NCBI GenBank assembly: GCA_030533085.1
Contig: JAUNJZ010000004.1
Location: 1 to 64,000, forward strand
Reading direction: 5' to 3'
DNA length: 64,000 nt
From: Synergistaceae bacterium
Lineage (GTDB): Bacteria > Synergistota > Synergistia > Synergistales > Synergistaceae
Each line of letters begins with the position of its first letter. Position 1 is the first letter of the stretch. Positions 26,002 through 34,142 of this stretch are shown here, piece after piece. Under the pieces are notes generated by a model. It was not told the origin of the DNA, searched no databases, and saw nothing but the letters and a program-made list of their open reading frames with translations. Both the position numbers and the translations under genes were made by a program.

Positions 26002-26103
26002 ATGACAAAGAAAATAAATACAGGCTCGGAATACGTTCGTGTCACACGCTTCTCCTTTACCGGCGCGGGTCCTCTTCACGGGATCTGCGCGGCGTCTGCA
26101 TGA
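26002..26103 (+). CDS. Short ORF in the paaK leader (33 aa)
   Basis: The ATG is preceded by AAGGAGG at nine bases, an excellent ribosome-binding site. The 33-residue product starts MTKKINTGSEYVRVTRFSF and ends in CAASA. It lies about 45 bases downstream of a consensus promoter and 44 bases before an intrinsic terminator, followed by paaK. It may be a leader peptide or an independent small protein. A GC-rich hairpin can be drawn within the 3' half of the ORF. No family recognised. Confidence 0.5.
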   Translation: MTKKINTGSEYVRVTRFSFTGAGPLHGICAASA

Positions 26104-26146
26104 TTCATAAAGAACTTTAGAATCGCATACCGCGTATTTGTCGTTG

Positions 26147-26183
26147 AAGCAGGGCTCGCATTTTTGCGGACCCTGCTTTTTTT
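26147..26183 (+). terminator. Intrinsic terminator between the short ORF and paaK
   Basis: An eight-pair outer stem (26147-26154 with 26171-26178), a short internal CGCA/TGCG pairing, and seven T residues. It precedes paaK by about 75 bases, so paaK expression must either read through it or start after it. Confidence 0.85.
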
Positions 26184-26259
26184 GCCCTTTTGCGGCAATA
26201 AAAAATTTTAAAAAAGCATTTTGCCGCTGGCGAAATGCGGAAGAAAGGAAATGGATGTA

Positions 26260-27567
26260 ATGGAAAAACAGAACTACTATCAGCCGGAAATCGAATGCGC
26301 GCCGCGCGAAGAGATCAGGAAATGGCAGAGCGAGGGGCTTGTCAGGACGGTCAGGCACGCCTATGAAAACTCGGCCTATTACCGGAAGAAGATGGACGAG
26401 CACGGAGTAAAGCCGGAGGATATCAGAGGGCTTGAGGACATTCACAAGCTGCCCTTCGTCTCCAAAAACGACCTGCGCGAAGCCTACCCCTACGGACTGC
26501 TCTGCAAGCCGCTCTCCGAGTGCGTGCGCATCCAGTCCACCAGCGGAACCACCGGCAAGCGCGTCATAGCCTTCTACACACAGCACGACATAGACGCGTG
26601 GGACGACTGCTGCGCGCGCGCCATCGTGGCGGCCGGCGGGACAAAAGACGACGTCGTGCATGTCTCCTACGGCTACGGCCTCTTCACAGGCGGCGCGGGG
26701 CTTAACGGCGGCTCTCACAAGCTCGGCTCCCTTACCCTCCCCATGTCCTCCGGCTCTACGGAGCGCCAGATACAGTTCATGCAGGACCTTGGCTCGACAA
26801 TACTCTGCTGCACCCCTTCTTACGCCGCCTACCTGGGCGAAACGATAGTCGAGAAGGGGCTTCAGGATACGATAAAGCTCAAGGCGGGGATCTTCGGCGC
26901 GGAGGCGTGGAGTGAAGAAATGCGCCGCGATATCGAAAGCAAGCTCCGCATCAAAGCCTACGACATCTACGGGCTGACGGAGCTGGAAGGCCCCGGCGTC
27001 AGCTACGAGTGCTGCGAGCAGCATGGGATGCACCTCTGCGAAGATCAGTTCATCGCCGAGATAATCAATCCAAAGACGGGCGAGATCCTGCCGGACGGGG
27101 AAAAGGGAGAGCTGGTATTCACCTCCATAAACAAAGAAGCCTTCCCGATGATACGCTACCGCACCCGCGACATCTGCGTCCTCTCGCATGAAAAATGCTC
27201 CTGCGGCCGCACCCACGTGCGCATGGCGAAGCCGATGGGACGCAGCGACGACATGCTTATCATCAAAGGGGTCAACGTATTCCCCTCGCAGATAGAGACC
27301 GTGCTCATCGACAACGGCTACTCTCCCAACTATCAGCTCATCGTGGACCGCGTGAACAACAGCGACACGCTTGACATCAACGTCGAAATGACGCATGAGA
27401 GATTCAGCGACACGCTGGGCGAGATAACCTCGCGCGAAAAGCAGCTTGTCAACGCCCTCAAAGGCTTCCTCGGCATCTACGCGAAGGTGCATCTCGTAGA
27501 GCCTAAGAGCATACCGCGCAGCGAAGGCAAGGCGGTGCGCATCATCGACAAGCGCAAACTGTATTAA
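26260..27567 (+). CDS. paaK: Phenylacetate-CoA ligase
   Basis: An adenylate-forming ligase of 435 residues, the usual PaaK length, converting phenylacetate or another aryl acid to its CoA thioester with ATP. Typical motifs: YRKKMDEHGVKPEDI at the N terminus, QSTSGTTGKR near residues 93-102, YDIYGLTELEGPGVSYEC and the C-terminal MGRSDDMLIIKGVNVFPSQI. AAAGGA lies ten bases before the ATG at 26260. It is followed at 110 bases by an ACT-domain gene, a pairing common in anaerobes that ferment aromatic amino acids. In that setting the ligase is usually thought to make ATP from aryl-CoA or to scavenge aryl acids; the direction cannot be read from sequence. Confidence 0.92.
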   Translation: MEKQNYYQPEIECAPREEIRKWQSEGLVRTVRHAYENSAYYRKKMDEHGVKPEDIRGLEDIHKLPFVSKNDLREAYPYGLLCKPLSECVRIQSTSGTTGKRVIAFYTQHDIDAWDDCCARAIVAAGGTKDDVVHVSYGYGLFTGGAGLNGGSHKLGSLTLPMSSGSTERQIQFMQDLGSTILCCTPSYAAYLGETIVEKGLQDTIKLKAGIFGAEAWSEEMRRDIESKLRIKAYDIYGLTELEGPGVSYECCEQHGMHLCEDQFIAEIINPKTGEILPDGEKGELVFTSINKEAFPMIRYRTRDICVLSHEKCSCGRTHVRMAKPMGRSDDMLIIKGVNVFPSQIETVLIDNGYSPNYQLIVDRVNNSDTLDINVEMTHERFSDTLGEITSREKQLVNALKGFLGIYAKVHLVEPKSIPRSEGKAVRIIDKRKLY

Positions 27568-27677
27568 GAAGCCGCGCCCACAATAACCATGCGGTATAAA
27601 ATCGTAAAATATCAGATAAAAAAGAAAAATTTGATTATAATAGAGGGAGGAATCACCCAATGAAGGGGGAAAAAAAT

Positions 27678-28115
27678 ATGACAGTCAGGCAGATTTCCGT
27701 TTTCTTAGAGAATAAGCCGGGAAAGCTCGCGGAGTTTGTAGAGCTGCTGCGCAGCCACGGCATAGACATGAGGGCGCTCTCGCTCGCGGAAGCGGCGGAT
27801 TTCGGCGTACTGCGCACGATAGTTGACGACCCGGAGAAGGCTCAGCGCGTGCTCAAAGAGGCGGGCAGCATATCCGCCGTGACCCCGGTGCTCGCCGTAG
27901 AGGTCTCCGACAAGCCGGGGGCGCTCTATGAAATACTGGACATACTGAAAGACGGGGAGATAAATCTGGAATACACCTACGCTTTCACTGCGCGCAAGGA
28001 TGAAAGCGCCTACATGGTATTCCGCGTCGCGGACAAAAACATCGACAAAGCGGTGGAGCTGCTCGCCGCAAAAGGCGTCGGCATCGTCGCGCAGGAGGAC
28101 ATCTACGGGCTGTAA
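27678..28115 (+). CDS. ACT-domain amino-acid-binding protein
   Basis: A 145-residue protein made of two ACT domains: residues 1-~68 (MTVRQISVFLENKPGKLAEF, then LRTIVDDPEKA) and ~72-143 (VLAVEVSDKPGALYEILDIL). Tandem ACT domains usually bind an amino acid and regulate a partner. Proteins of this length stand next to paaK in many anaerobes. The start at 27678 has GGGGG eight bases upstream; the ATG at 27660, also with a ribosome-binding site, would add MKGEKN. A TATAAT-like -10 lies at about 27637. It probably senses an aromatic or branched amino acid, which is inference from context only. Confidence 0.85.
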   Translation: MTVRQISVFLENKPGKLAEFVELLRSHGIDMRALSLAEAADFGVLRTIVDDPEKAQRVLKEAGSISAVTPVLAVEVSDKPGALYEILDILKDGEINLEYTYAFTARKDESAYMVFRVADKNIDKAVELLAAKGVGIVAQEDIYGL

Positions 28116-28176
28116 GCCGCCTTATAGCAATGCGGAAGGCGCGGCGCGAAATATAATTGATCGAAAGGGCTTATAC

Positions 28177-28208
28177 AATACAGGCCTCCCGCGCGGGAGG
28201 CCTGTATT
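28177..28208. terminator. Perfect 32-base palindrome between convergent genes
   Basis: Sixteen bases on each side (28177-28192 with 28193-28208) are perfectly complementary, between the ACT gene (+) and the beta-helix gene (-). A TTTCTG stretch follows on the + strand. It probably works as a bidirectional terminator, backed by the hairpin at 28223-28241. Confidence 0.7.
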
Positions 28209-28222
28209 TCTGTGTGGTATGG

Positions 28223-28241
28223 AAAGGGGAGGCCCCTTTTT
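28223..28241. terminator. Second short terminator-like hairpin
   Basis: A seven-pair stem AAAGGGG/CCCCTTT (28223-28229 with 28233-28239) with a three-base loop ending in five T on the + strand. It lies 12 bases beyond the stop codon of the minus-strand surface protein gene and could serve both convergent genes. Confidence 0.6.
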
Positions 28242-28252
28242 ATGCCGTCCTG

Positions 28253-29809
28253 TTATCTCTTTCTGAAAATGACCGCCGCTCCGCCGAAGGCCAGCAGCAG
28301 AAGCGGAAAGGAGGCCGTGCTGCATCCGCTGGAAGAAGATTCGCTCCTCTCGTAAGCGCCGGCGTCGCCACCTGCCACCTGCGGGCGGGACTCGCCGCGC
28401 GCGTCTGTCTTCGGCATCCACGCAGTGCCGGATGGAATAAGCTCCAGCGCCGCGCTGTTATCGGCGAGCGCCACTGTATGCACCTTGCCGCCATTGTCCT
28501 TAAGCGATGGTACGCCCGCCTCGTACAGAAGAACATTCGCCGCAGCCGCGTCTCTGACGTCATTGGAAGTCAGGGTGATTGTCACGTCGGCCGACACGCC
28601 CTCAGGCTTCGTCAGGTCAACCTGACCGAGAACATTATAGCCGCCGCTGACAAAGTTGCCGTCGTAACGGGCGACCCATGGGCCAAGATTAGGATTAGGG
28701 TCTTTGTCCGTGTTGGGGGAGTAGTGAACGCTCACATCCTGTGCCGTTCCATCCGCAAGCCGGTTGCCGACGATGACGCAGCCCATAAAGTCAGCTTTTC
28801 CAACGGCCTTCATCGTATCGTCGGAATGCGACCCGTCGTGCGCGTAGAGCCCGCCGCCGCCCTCCGTCGCCACATTATCAGCCATCGTACAGTTCACGAT
28901 CTTTATCTGAGAGACAACGTCAAGGATGAAACCTCCGCCATATCTTGCCTTGTTTCCAATGATCGTACAGTTCGTCAGCTCAGCGTTCGCATTGTAAAAG
29001 AGAATACCGCCGCCGTTGCCGATACTGTTATCTGAAACGTCGTTGTTGGCGATTGTACAATTTTCGAAGACGTTGAGCGTCTCATTCTCGGCGTTCACAT
29101 AAACACCGCCGCCGCGGCCGCCCTTGTTGCCGCTGATCGTGCAGTTGTACATTTTGACATTTCCGCCCCACTCGCCGCCGCGCTCCGGCGACCTGTAACC
29201 CGGATCGACATAGAGACCGCCGCCGCGCGAGCCGCCGGTGTTATTTATAATTTTAGTATTGGTAAAGACCGCGTTGCCGCGCATATAGATGCCGCCGGCC
29301 CTGTCCTTCCCTGTATTTTCGGAGATTTCGCAGTCCGTGAAGGTCACATTGGCCTTTGAATCGACAAAAATCGCCGCTCCGCCGTCGCGGGTGTGAACGC
29401 CTCTTTCTGTGCCGCATTTGGTTATTTTGACATTCTCAAAGGCAACGGCAAGAGAGCGCGCGATATGGATGCCGCCGCCGCTTACCGTCGAACCGCCCTT
29501 AGTTATCGTAAGATTCTTAAAGGCGACATCGGTGCTAGTTACCTGAAATACGCGCACTACCCCCATCGCGTCAACCGTATGGCCGCCGCCGTCGATCGTC
29601 AGCGCCTTGCCGACCTGGATACCGTCCTCCGGGATCGCCGTGTCAGCCGATATGTCGTAGCTATAATCCTCTGACAGGACAAGCTGCGAGCCTGCCGCGG
29701 CGCCGTCTATCAGCGCCTGCAATTCGCTGAAATTCCCCGCCTCCGCCGCGCCGGTAAACAAAAGGGCGCACAACAACAGTACAAAAAACCGTCCGGTAAT
29801 TCGCTTCAC
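28253..29809 (-). CDS. Secreted right-handed beta-helix protein with Synerg-CTERM tail
   Basis: A 518-residue surface protein. It has a signal peptide (KRITGRFFVLLLCALLFTG, cleavage near AEA at 24), then a parallel beta-helix with repeated rungs such as NCTISGNKGGRGGGVYVNAE, NCTIANNDVSDNSIGNGGG and NCTIIGNKARYGGG (residues ~90-340), a region of the type found in polymorphic-outer-membrane-like proteins, and a C-terminal Ser-rich SSSSGCST motif, hydrophobic helix and RKR. The last element matches the Synerg-CTERM sorting tail also present on the GLUG protein at 7875-9587. AGGAGG stands eight bases before the GTG start, and a consensus promoter lies 55 bases further upstream. Adhesion or cell-wall role is inferred. 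Confidence 0.82.
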   Translation of the reverse strand: MKRITGRFFVLLLCALLFTGAAEAGNFSELQALIDGAAAGSQLVLSEDYSYDISADTAIPEDGIQVGKALTIDGGGHTVDAMGVVRVFQVTSTDVAFKNLTITKGGSTVSGGGIHIARSLAVAFENVKITKCGTERGVHTRDGGAAIFVDSKANVTFTDCEISENTGKDRAGGIYMRGNAVFTNTKIINNTGGSRGGGLYVDPGYRSPERGGEWGGNVKMYNCTISGNKGGRGGGVYVNAENETLNVFENCTIANNDVSDNSIGNGGGILFYNANAELTNCTIIGNKARYGGGFILDVVSQIKIVNCTMADNVATEGGGGLYAHDGSHSDDTMKAVGKADFMGCVIVGNRLADGTAQDVSVHYSPNTDKDPNPNLGPWVARYDGNFVSGGYNVLGQVDLTKPEGVSADVTITLTSNDVRDAAAANVLLYEAGVPSLKDNGGKVHTVALADNSAALELIPSGTAWMPKTDARGESRPQVAGGDAGAYERSESSSSGCSTASFPLLLLAFGGAAVIFRKR

Positions 29810-29863
29810 GATGATTCCTCCTGAGTTTTTTTATTGGCAATTTCGCAATCCGGTTGCAAGAAA

Positions 29864-29891
29864 ATTATATCAATTACCTGTACGCTGTCAA
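29864..29891 (-). promoter_or_regulatory. Promoter of the beta-helix surface protein gene
   Basis: Perfect TTGACA (29886-29891) and TATAAT (29864-29869) boxes 16 bases apart on the minus strand, about 50 bases before the GTG start. This is one of the best promoters in the window. The remaining ~150 bases to 30048 show nothing further. Confidence 0.78.
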
Positions 29892-30047
29892 TTTTTGTTC
29901 ATTAAAGAATTCTATAAACTGTTAATCGCAAAAAGTGAACGCAGCGTCGACTTTGACAAGATTTTGCGGAAGCTGAGGCTGCGTCCGCCGCCGCAGGCCG
30001 CGTTTACTTTTGCAATTCAGGGAAGAATAACAGGCCGGAGCTAGAAC

Positions 30048-30076
30048 TTGACGCATTCGTCTATTGCGTATATCTT
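30048..30076 (+). promoter_or_regulatory. Promoter of the etfB-etfA-glcD operon
   Basis: The -35 TTGACG (30048-30053) and -10 TATCTT (30071-30076) are 17 bases apart, about 35 bases before the etfB start. Confidence 0.55.
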
Positions 30077-30114
30077 TTTACAATATTTTATATTCCTCAA
30101 GGAGGAAAGAAATT

Positions 30115-30927
30115 TTGCGTATAGCTGTACTTGTGAAGCAGGTTCCCGCTGTGGATACGGTAAAGATAGACGAAACGACGGGCACGATGATACGCGACGG
30201 CGTGGAGGCGGAGCTGAATCCGCTCGATTTGCACGCCGTCGAGGCGGCGGTGCGGATAAAGGAGTCCCGCGCGGCGGGTGAGGTCGAAATCACCGCCGTT
30301 ACGATGGGACCGCCGGCGGCGCGGAAGGCGGTCAAATACGCGATAGCGATGGGCTGCGACCGCGGGCTGCTGCTCTCCGACAGAAAGTTCGGCGGCGCGG
30401 ATACTCTCGCCACGGCGAGGACGCTGTCGCGCGCGCTGCTGAAGGCCGGCCCCTTCGACCTTCTTTTCGCCGGCGAGCGCGCCACGGACGGAGAGACGGG
30501 ACAGGTCGGCCCCGCCTGCGCGAAGCTGATGGGCGTTTCCGTCCTCTCATACGTCAGCGCCATCGACGATCTGACAGATGAAAGCATTCGCGTCGTCCGC
30601 GCGGTAGAGGGCGGCCACGAGACGGTGGAAGCGCCGCTTCCCGCTATCGTGATACCGGTGAAGGAGATGAACATTCCCCGTCTCTGCACGCTGAGCGGAA
30701 AGCTCAGGGCGAAAACGGCTGAGATTCCCCTTGAGACTGCGGAGGGGCTTTTCATGGCTGAGGAAGAGACCGGGCTCAAAGGCTCCGCAACGCAGGTCGT
30801 CAACGTCACCTATCCCAAGGTGACGCGGCAGGGACGCCGGGTAGTCGCCGCGGAGGGGCTGGAAAGGGCCGTTGAGGCAGTGATGGGGCTTCTTGAAGAA
30901 AAGAACGCTTTGGAGGAGGCGAAGTGA
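30115..30927 (+). CDS. etfB: Electron transfer flavoprotein beta subunit
   Basis: A 270-residue EtfB. The conserved N terminus RIAVLVKQVPAVDTVKID, the LNPLDLHAVEAAVRIKE segment and the signature VVRAVEGGHETVEAPLPAIV are present. It binds AMP or FAD with EtfA and passes electrons from the adjacent dehydrogenase. The TTG at 30115 has AAGGAGG nine bases upstream and matches the family's N terminus; the longer frame from 30064 adds an unrelated leader. It is the first gene of etfB-etfA-glcD; its stop overlaps the etfA start (TGATGA). Confidence 0.93.
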   Translation: MRIAVLVKQVPAVDTVKIDETTGTMIRDGVEAELNPLDLHAVEAAVRIKESRAAGEVEITAVTMGPPAARKAVKYAIAMGCDRGLLLSDRKFGGADTLATARTLSRALLKAGPFDLLFAGERATDGETGQVGPACAKLMGVSVLSYVSAIDDLTDESIRVVRAVEGGHETVEAPLPAIVIPVKEMNIPRLCTLSGKLRAKTAEIPLETAEGLFMAEEETGLKGSATQVVNVTYPKVTRQGRRVVAAEGLERAVEAVMGLLEEKNALEEAK

Positions 30928-31928
30928 TGAGCTCTGGCGAAGTCTGGACTCTTGCGGAGGTGCGCGGCGGAAGGATTCATCCCGTCTCGCGCGAGCTGCT
31001 GGCCTGGGGACGGGAGCTTGCCGACGAGCTCGGCGCGCCGCTGGCCAGCGTGGTTATCGGCAGCGGCGTAACGGAGCAGGCGGCCTCTCTTATCGCCTTC
31101 GGCGCGGATAAGCTCTATATCGCAGACGAGGCGGAATTTGAAAATTTCAAGGCCGATATCGAGCTTTCCGTCCTCTCCGATATGATAGAAGAATATAAAC
31201 CGACGATATTGATAGCTTCCGCGACCACTCAGGGGCGCACGCTGATGCCGATGCTCAGCGCCGCCCTCGGCTGCGGACTGACTGCGGACTGCACGGAGCT
31301 GGCCATCGACCCCGCGTCGAAGCGGCTGATACAGACGCGCCCCGCGATAGGCGGCAATGTGATGGCGGATATCAGGACGAAGGGGCGCGACCCGCAGATG
31401 TGCACCGTGCGCCCGAAGTCGAAGCGGCCGCTTCCCGCCGATGAGAGCCGCCGCGGCGAGGTCGTCGCCTATAAAGCTGAAAAGGATATGCTGCGTTCGC
31501 TGATAAAATTTATCGGCTTCGACCCTGAGCGGAGCGTCGGACTGCCCTTGCAGGAGGCGGAGATAATCGTCTCCGGCGGCAAGGGGATGAAGAACGCGAA
31601 GAACTTCGCCCGCCTCGAGGAGCTTGCGGGGCTGCTGGGGGGCACTGTCGGAGCCTCGCGGATGGCTGTGGATCTCGGCTGGGCCCCCTATTCGGCGCAG
31701 GTGGGACTGTCGGGAAAATCTGTCACGCCGCGCATTTATCTGGCTTTCGGCATCTCCGGCGCGGTGCAGCATATAGCGGGCATGTCCGGAGCTGAGACTA
31801 TAATAGCCGTCAATCAAGACCCCGAAGCGCCTATATTCCGCGTCGCGGATCTCGGCATTCAGGGCGACGCGATGGAAATCCTGAACGCTCTGATCGACGC
31901 GGTCAGGAGATACAAAGGCGAAAAGTGA
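30927..31928 (+). CDS. etfA: Electron transfer flavoprotein alpha subunit
   Basis: A 333-residue EtfA with the C-terminal FAD-binding domain intact: GASRMAVDLGWAP, then SVTPRIYLAFGISGAVQH and IIAVNQDPEAPIFRVADLGI. The N-terminal domain has no added ferredoxin-like cysteine motifs, unlike EtfA subunits that carry an extra 2[4Fe-4S] domain. The ATG overlaps the etfB stop; GGAGG lies seven bases upstream. The FAD in this subunit receives or donates electrons to the FAD dehydrogenase encoded next. Confidence 0.93.
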   Translation: MSSGEVWTLAEVRGGRIHPVSRELLAWGRELADELGAPLASVVIGSGVTEQAASLIAFGADKLYIADEAEFENFKADIELSVLSDMIEEYKPTILIASATTQGRTLMPMLSAALGCGLTADCTELAIDPASKRLIQTRPAIGGNVMADIRTKGRDPQMCTVRPKSKRPLPADESRRGEVVAYKAEKDMLRSLIKFIGFDPERSVGLPLQEAEIIVSGGKGMKNAKNFARLEELAGLLGGTVGASRMAVDLGWAPYSAQVGLSGKSVTPRIYLAFGISGAVQHIAGMSGAETIIAVNQDPEAPIFRVADLGIQGDAMEILNALIDAVRRYKGEK

Positions 31929-33355
31929 TGGAGCGCTACGGGAGGGTAACTAAGGAGATATACGACGAGCTGCTTGCCCTGCTTGGGCGGGGCGGCGTCG
32001 TTATGAACGACGCGGAGGCGCTGGACAATTACGCCTGGGATCAGGCGGGGCGTATCTGGGGGCGGATGCCGGAGGCTGTTGTGAAACCGGCTGACAGCGC
32101 GCAGGTCGCAGCCGTGATGAAGATAGCGAGCCGCGAACGGATACCGGTGACGCCGCGCGGCGCGGGCAGCGGCCTCAACGGCGGCGCGGTGCCGCTGGCG
32201 GGCGGCATTGTGCTGTCTCTGGAACGGATGAACAGGATTCTGGAGATCGACCCCATCAACCGTGTCGCGGTGGTGGAGCCTGGGGTCGTGACGAACGACC
32301 TCTGCCGCGCCGTCGCCGAGCATGGCTTTCTCTATGCAGGATATCCGATGAGCACGGAGACGAGCTTCATCGGCGGCAATTTCGCGACGAACGCCGGGGG
32401 CGGAAAGGTGATACGCTACGGCAATACTCGCCGCCACGTCCTCGGAGTAGAGGCCGTGCTGCCGAACGGAGAAATAATAGAGCTTGGCGGGCGCTTCCGC
32501 AAGGATACCTGGGGCTACAGCCTGCTGAGCCTGCTGGCGGGGAGCGAAGGAACTCTCGCGGTCGTCACGAAGCTTATCGTCAATCTTGAGCCGGCCCCCG
32601 GCAAGACGGTGAATCTGCTCGCCTGTTATCCGACGCTGGAAGAGCTCGTCGAGAGCGTGGCGAAGGTGATAGGCTCCGGCAGGCGGATAATCTCCTGCGA
32701 GTTTATGGACAGGAATCTCGTAAAGTATACGACAGAATATCTCGGCTGTTCTCTGCCGGAGCAGGAGCGGAGCGAAGGCTATCTGCTGATTCAGATAGAG
32801 GGCGACACGGAGGCGCAGCTTGAGGACGGCTATGAGACGGTCGGAAAGATATGCCTTGAATGCGGAGCCTTTGAGGTCTTCGTCGCGGAGAGCCGCACCG
32901 ACTCCGCCGCGATGTGGAGCGTGAGGCAGAACGGACTTGAGGGTATGCGCGCGCGCGACCCGCACGCCTGCGCCTCCGGCGACCTTATGGTGCCGCTTTC
33001 CGCCGTGCCTGAAATGATAAGGCGTATAAAGAAGATAAGCGAGGAATGGAAGGTCGAGATCGGAATAATCTCACATATCGGCGACGGCAATATCCACCCG
33101 ATACCGCTCAAACCGGAGGGAATGACCCCCGAAAGATGGGCCGTCTACGCGGAGGAGTTCTTCGCCGTGCTGATAGGCGAGGCTATAGCTCTGGGCGGCG
33201 TCGGCAGCGGCGAACATGGCGTCGGGCATGTAAAGCAGAAGATTCTGACTGAGAGCAAGAGCGCGGCGGAGCTTGAAGTGCTGCGCGGCGTAAAGCGCGC
33301 CTTTGACCCGTTGGGGATAATGAATCCCGGAAAGATGTTCTCACCTCTCGACTAA
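31928..33355 (+). CDS. FAD-linked 2-hydroxy-acid (lactate/glycolate-type) dehydrogenase
   Basis: A 475-residue GlcD/LctD-type flavoprotein. The PCMH-type FAD domain is clear: RIPVTPRGAGSGLNGGAVP (~70-90), VEPGVVTNDLCRAV and GGGKVIRYGNTRRHVLGVEA. The C-terminal substrate domain ends with the HGVGHVKQK and NPGKMF motifs. Gene order etfB-etfA-glcD matches operons of ETF-linked lactate dehydrogenases, where lactate oxidation with NAD+ is driven by co-oxidation of reduced ferredoxin. Substrate could be D- or L-lactate, glycolate or 2-hydroxyglutarate. Its ATG overlaps the etfA stop (TGATG). A terminator follows. Confidence 0.88.
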   Translation: MERYGRVTKEIYDELLALLGRGGVVMNDAEALDNYAWDQAGRIWGRMPEAVVKPADSAQVAAVMKIASRERIPVTPRGAGSGLNGGAVPLAGGIVLSLERMNRILEIDPINRVAVVEPGVVTNDLCRAVAEHGFLYAGYPMSTETSFIGGNFATNAGGGKVIRYGNTRRHVLGVEAVLPNGEIIELGGRFRKDTWGYSLLSLLAGSEGTLAVVTKLIVNLEPAPGKTVNLLACYPTLEELVESVAKVIGSGRRIISCEFMDRNLVKYTTEYLGCSLPEQERSEGYLLIQIEGDTEAQLEDGYETVGKICLECGAFEVFVAESRTDSAAMWSVRQNGLEGMRARDPHACASGDLMVPLSAVPEMIRRIKKISEEWKVEIGIISHIGDGNIHPIPLKPEGMTPERWAVYAEEFFAVLIGEAIALGGVGSGEHGVGHVKQKILTESKSAAELEVLRGVKRAFDPLGIMNPGKMFSPLD

Positions 33356-33387
33356 AACCGCGGAACCGCAGGAAGAGAGAAAAATTT

Positions 33388-33421
33388 CGGGGCGCTTCGC
33401 TGAGAAGCCCCCCGTTTTTTT
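33388..33421 (+). terminator. Intrinsic terminator after the etf-dehydrogenase operon
   Basis: CGGGG/CCCCG and GCTT/AAGC pairings form a hairpin with one internal mismatch, followed by seven T residues. It sits between convergent units. Confidence 0.8.
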
Positions 33422-33425
33422 GTTT

Positions 33426-34142
33426 TCAGCCTCGGTACAGCATCGCCGCCGCCGCGCATGAAGCGGCGACCGCCGTGCTGGCGCGCATTATGCGCGCTCC
33501 CAGCGATACCGGCTCAAAGCCTTCGGCTATAAGGCGCCCGCTTTCGCGCGGAGACCAGTCCCCCTCAGGCCCTATGGCTATGGCCAGCTCTTCGGATATC
33601 TCCACGCCGCGCAGAGGCTTTGTATCTTTCGTCAGCATTGCCGCCAGACGCTGAGCGGGAAGCCCCGAAAAATCGAAGCCGTCAAAGCGCGTTGGCTCCG
33701 CAAGGCGCGGCGCGGCGGCGGCTCCGGCCTGTTTTGTCGCCTCGTCTAGTATTTTGCGCCAGCGCTTCATCTTCTCCGCAAGCTTCGCCCCGTCGCAGCG
33801 GGGGACGCTTCTCTCGCAGAAGAGCAGCTGTACCTCATAGACGCCAGTCTCGGCGCAGAAGCGCAGCGCGTCGTCGAGCTGGTCGTTTTTCAGCAGCCCC
33901 AGCAGCAGCACGACCCTGGGGCGGCAGGAGCTTTCGGCGCTGCGGGATATCTCCCTCGCCCTCACGCTCTCCCCCTCGCACTCAAGGCGCAGCTCTATCT
34001 TTTCCCCGTTAAGCAGCCCCTCGACAAGCGAGCCGCTGTAGCAACGGCGGACGCGGACGAGATGATGAGCCTCCTCCGCGTCTATAGTCCATATACCGTT
34101 CTCGCAGGAACAGCGCTCAAGCCTTAACCTTGGCAGCGACAC
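33426..34142 (-). CDS. rsmE: 16S rRNA (uracil-1498-N3) methyltransferase
   Basis: A SPOUT-fold methyltransferase of 238 residues that methylates U1498 of 16S rRNA with SAM. The N-terminal PUA-like domain contains DAEEAHHLVRVRRCYSG, and the C-terminal knot has AIGPEGDWSPRE and LGARIMRASTAV, in place of the usual LGPRILRTETA. The start is a GTG at 34142, overlapping the end of prmA by 26 bases, with GGTGGG just upstream. The prmA-rsmE pairing is widespread in anaerobic bacteria and supports both names. Confidence 0.9.
   Translation of the reverse strand: MSLPRLRLERCSCENGIWTIDAEEAHHLVRVRRCYSGSLVEGLLNGEKIELRLECEGESVRAREISRSAESSCRPRVVLLLGLLKNDQLDDALRFCAETGVYEVQLLFCERSVPRCDGAKLAEKMKRWRKILDEATKQAGAAAAPRLAEPTRFDGFDFSGLPAQRLAAMLTKDTKPLRGVEISEELAIAIGPEGDWSPRESGRLIAEGFEPVSLGARIMRASTAVAASCAAAAMLYRG

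Noticed and set aside
25942-27660. 572-residue open frame on the minus strand opposite paaK and the leader unit
   Set aside because: It is a high-GC shadow of paaK's codon pattern, has no domain motif, no ribosome-binding site and covers the promoter and terminator on the other strand.
28177-28208. 32-base palindrome considered as an operator
   Set aside because: It lies between convergent genes with no promoter nearby; a terminator role is simpler.
30927-31928. EtfA with an N-terminal ferredoxin domain as in some lactate dehydrogenase complexes
   Set aside because: The N terminus lacks the cysteine motifs; it is a plain EtfA.
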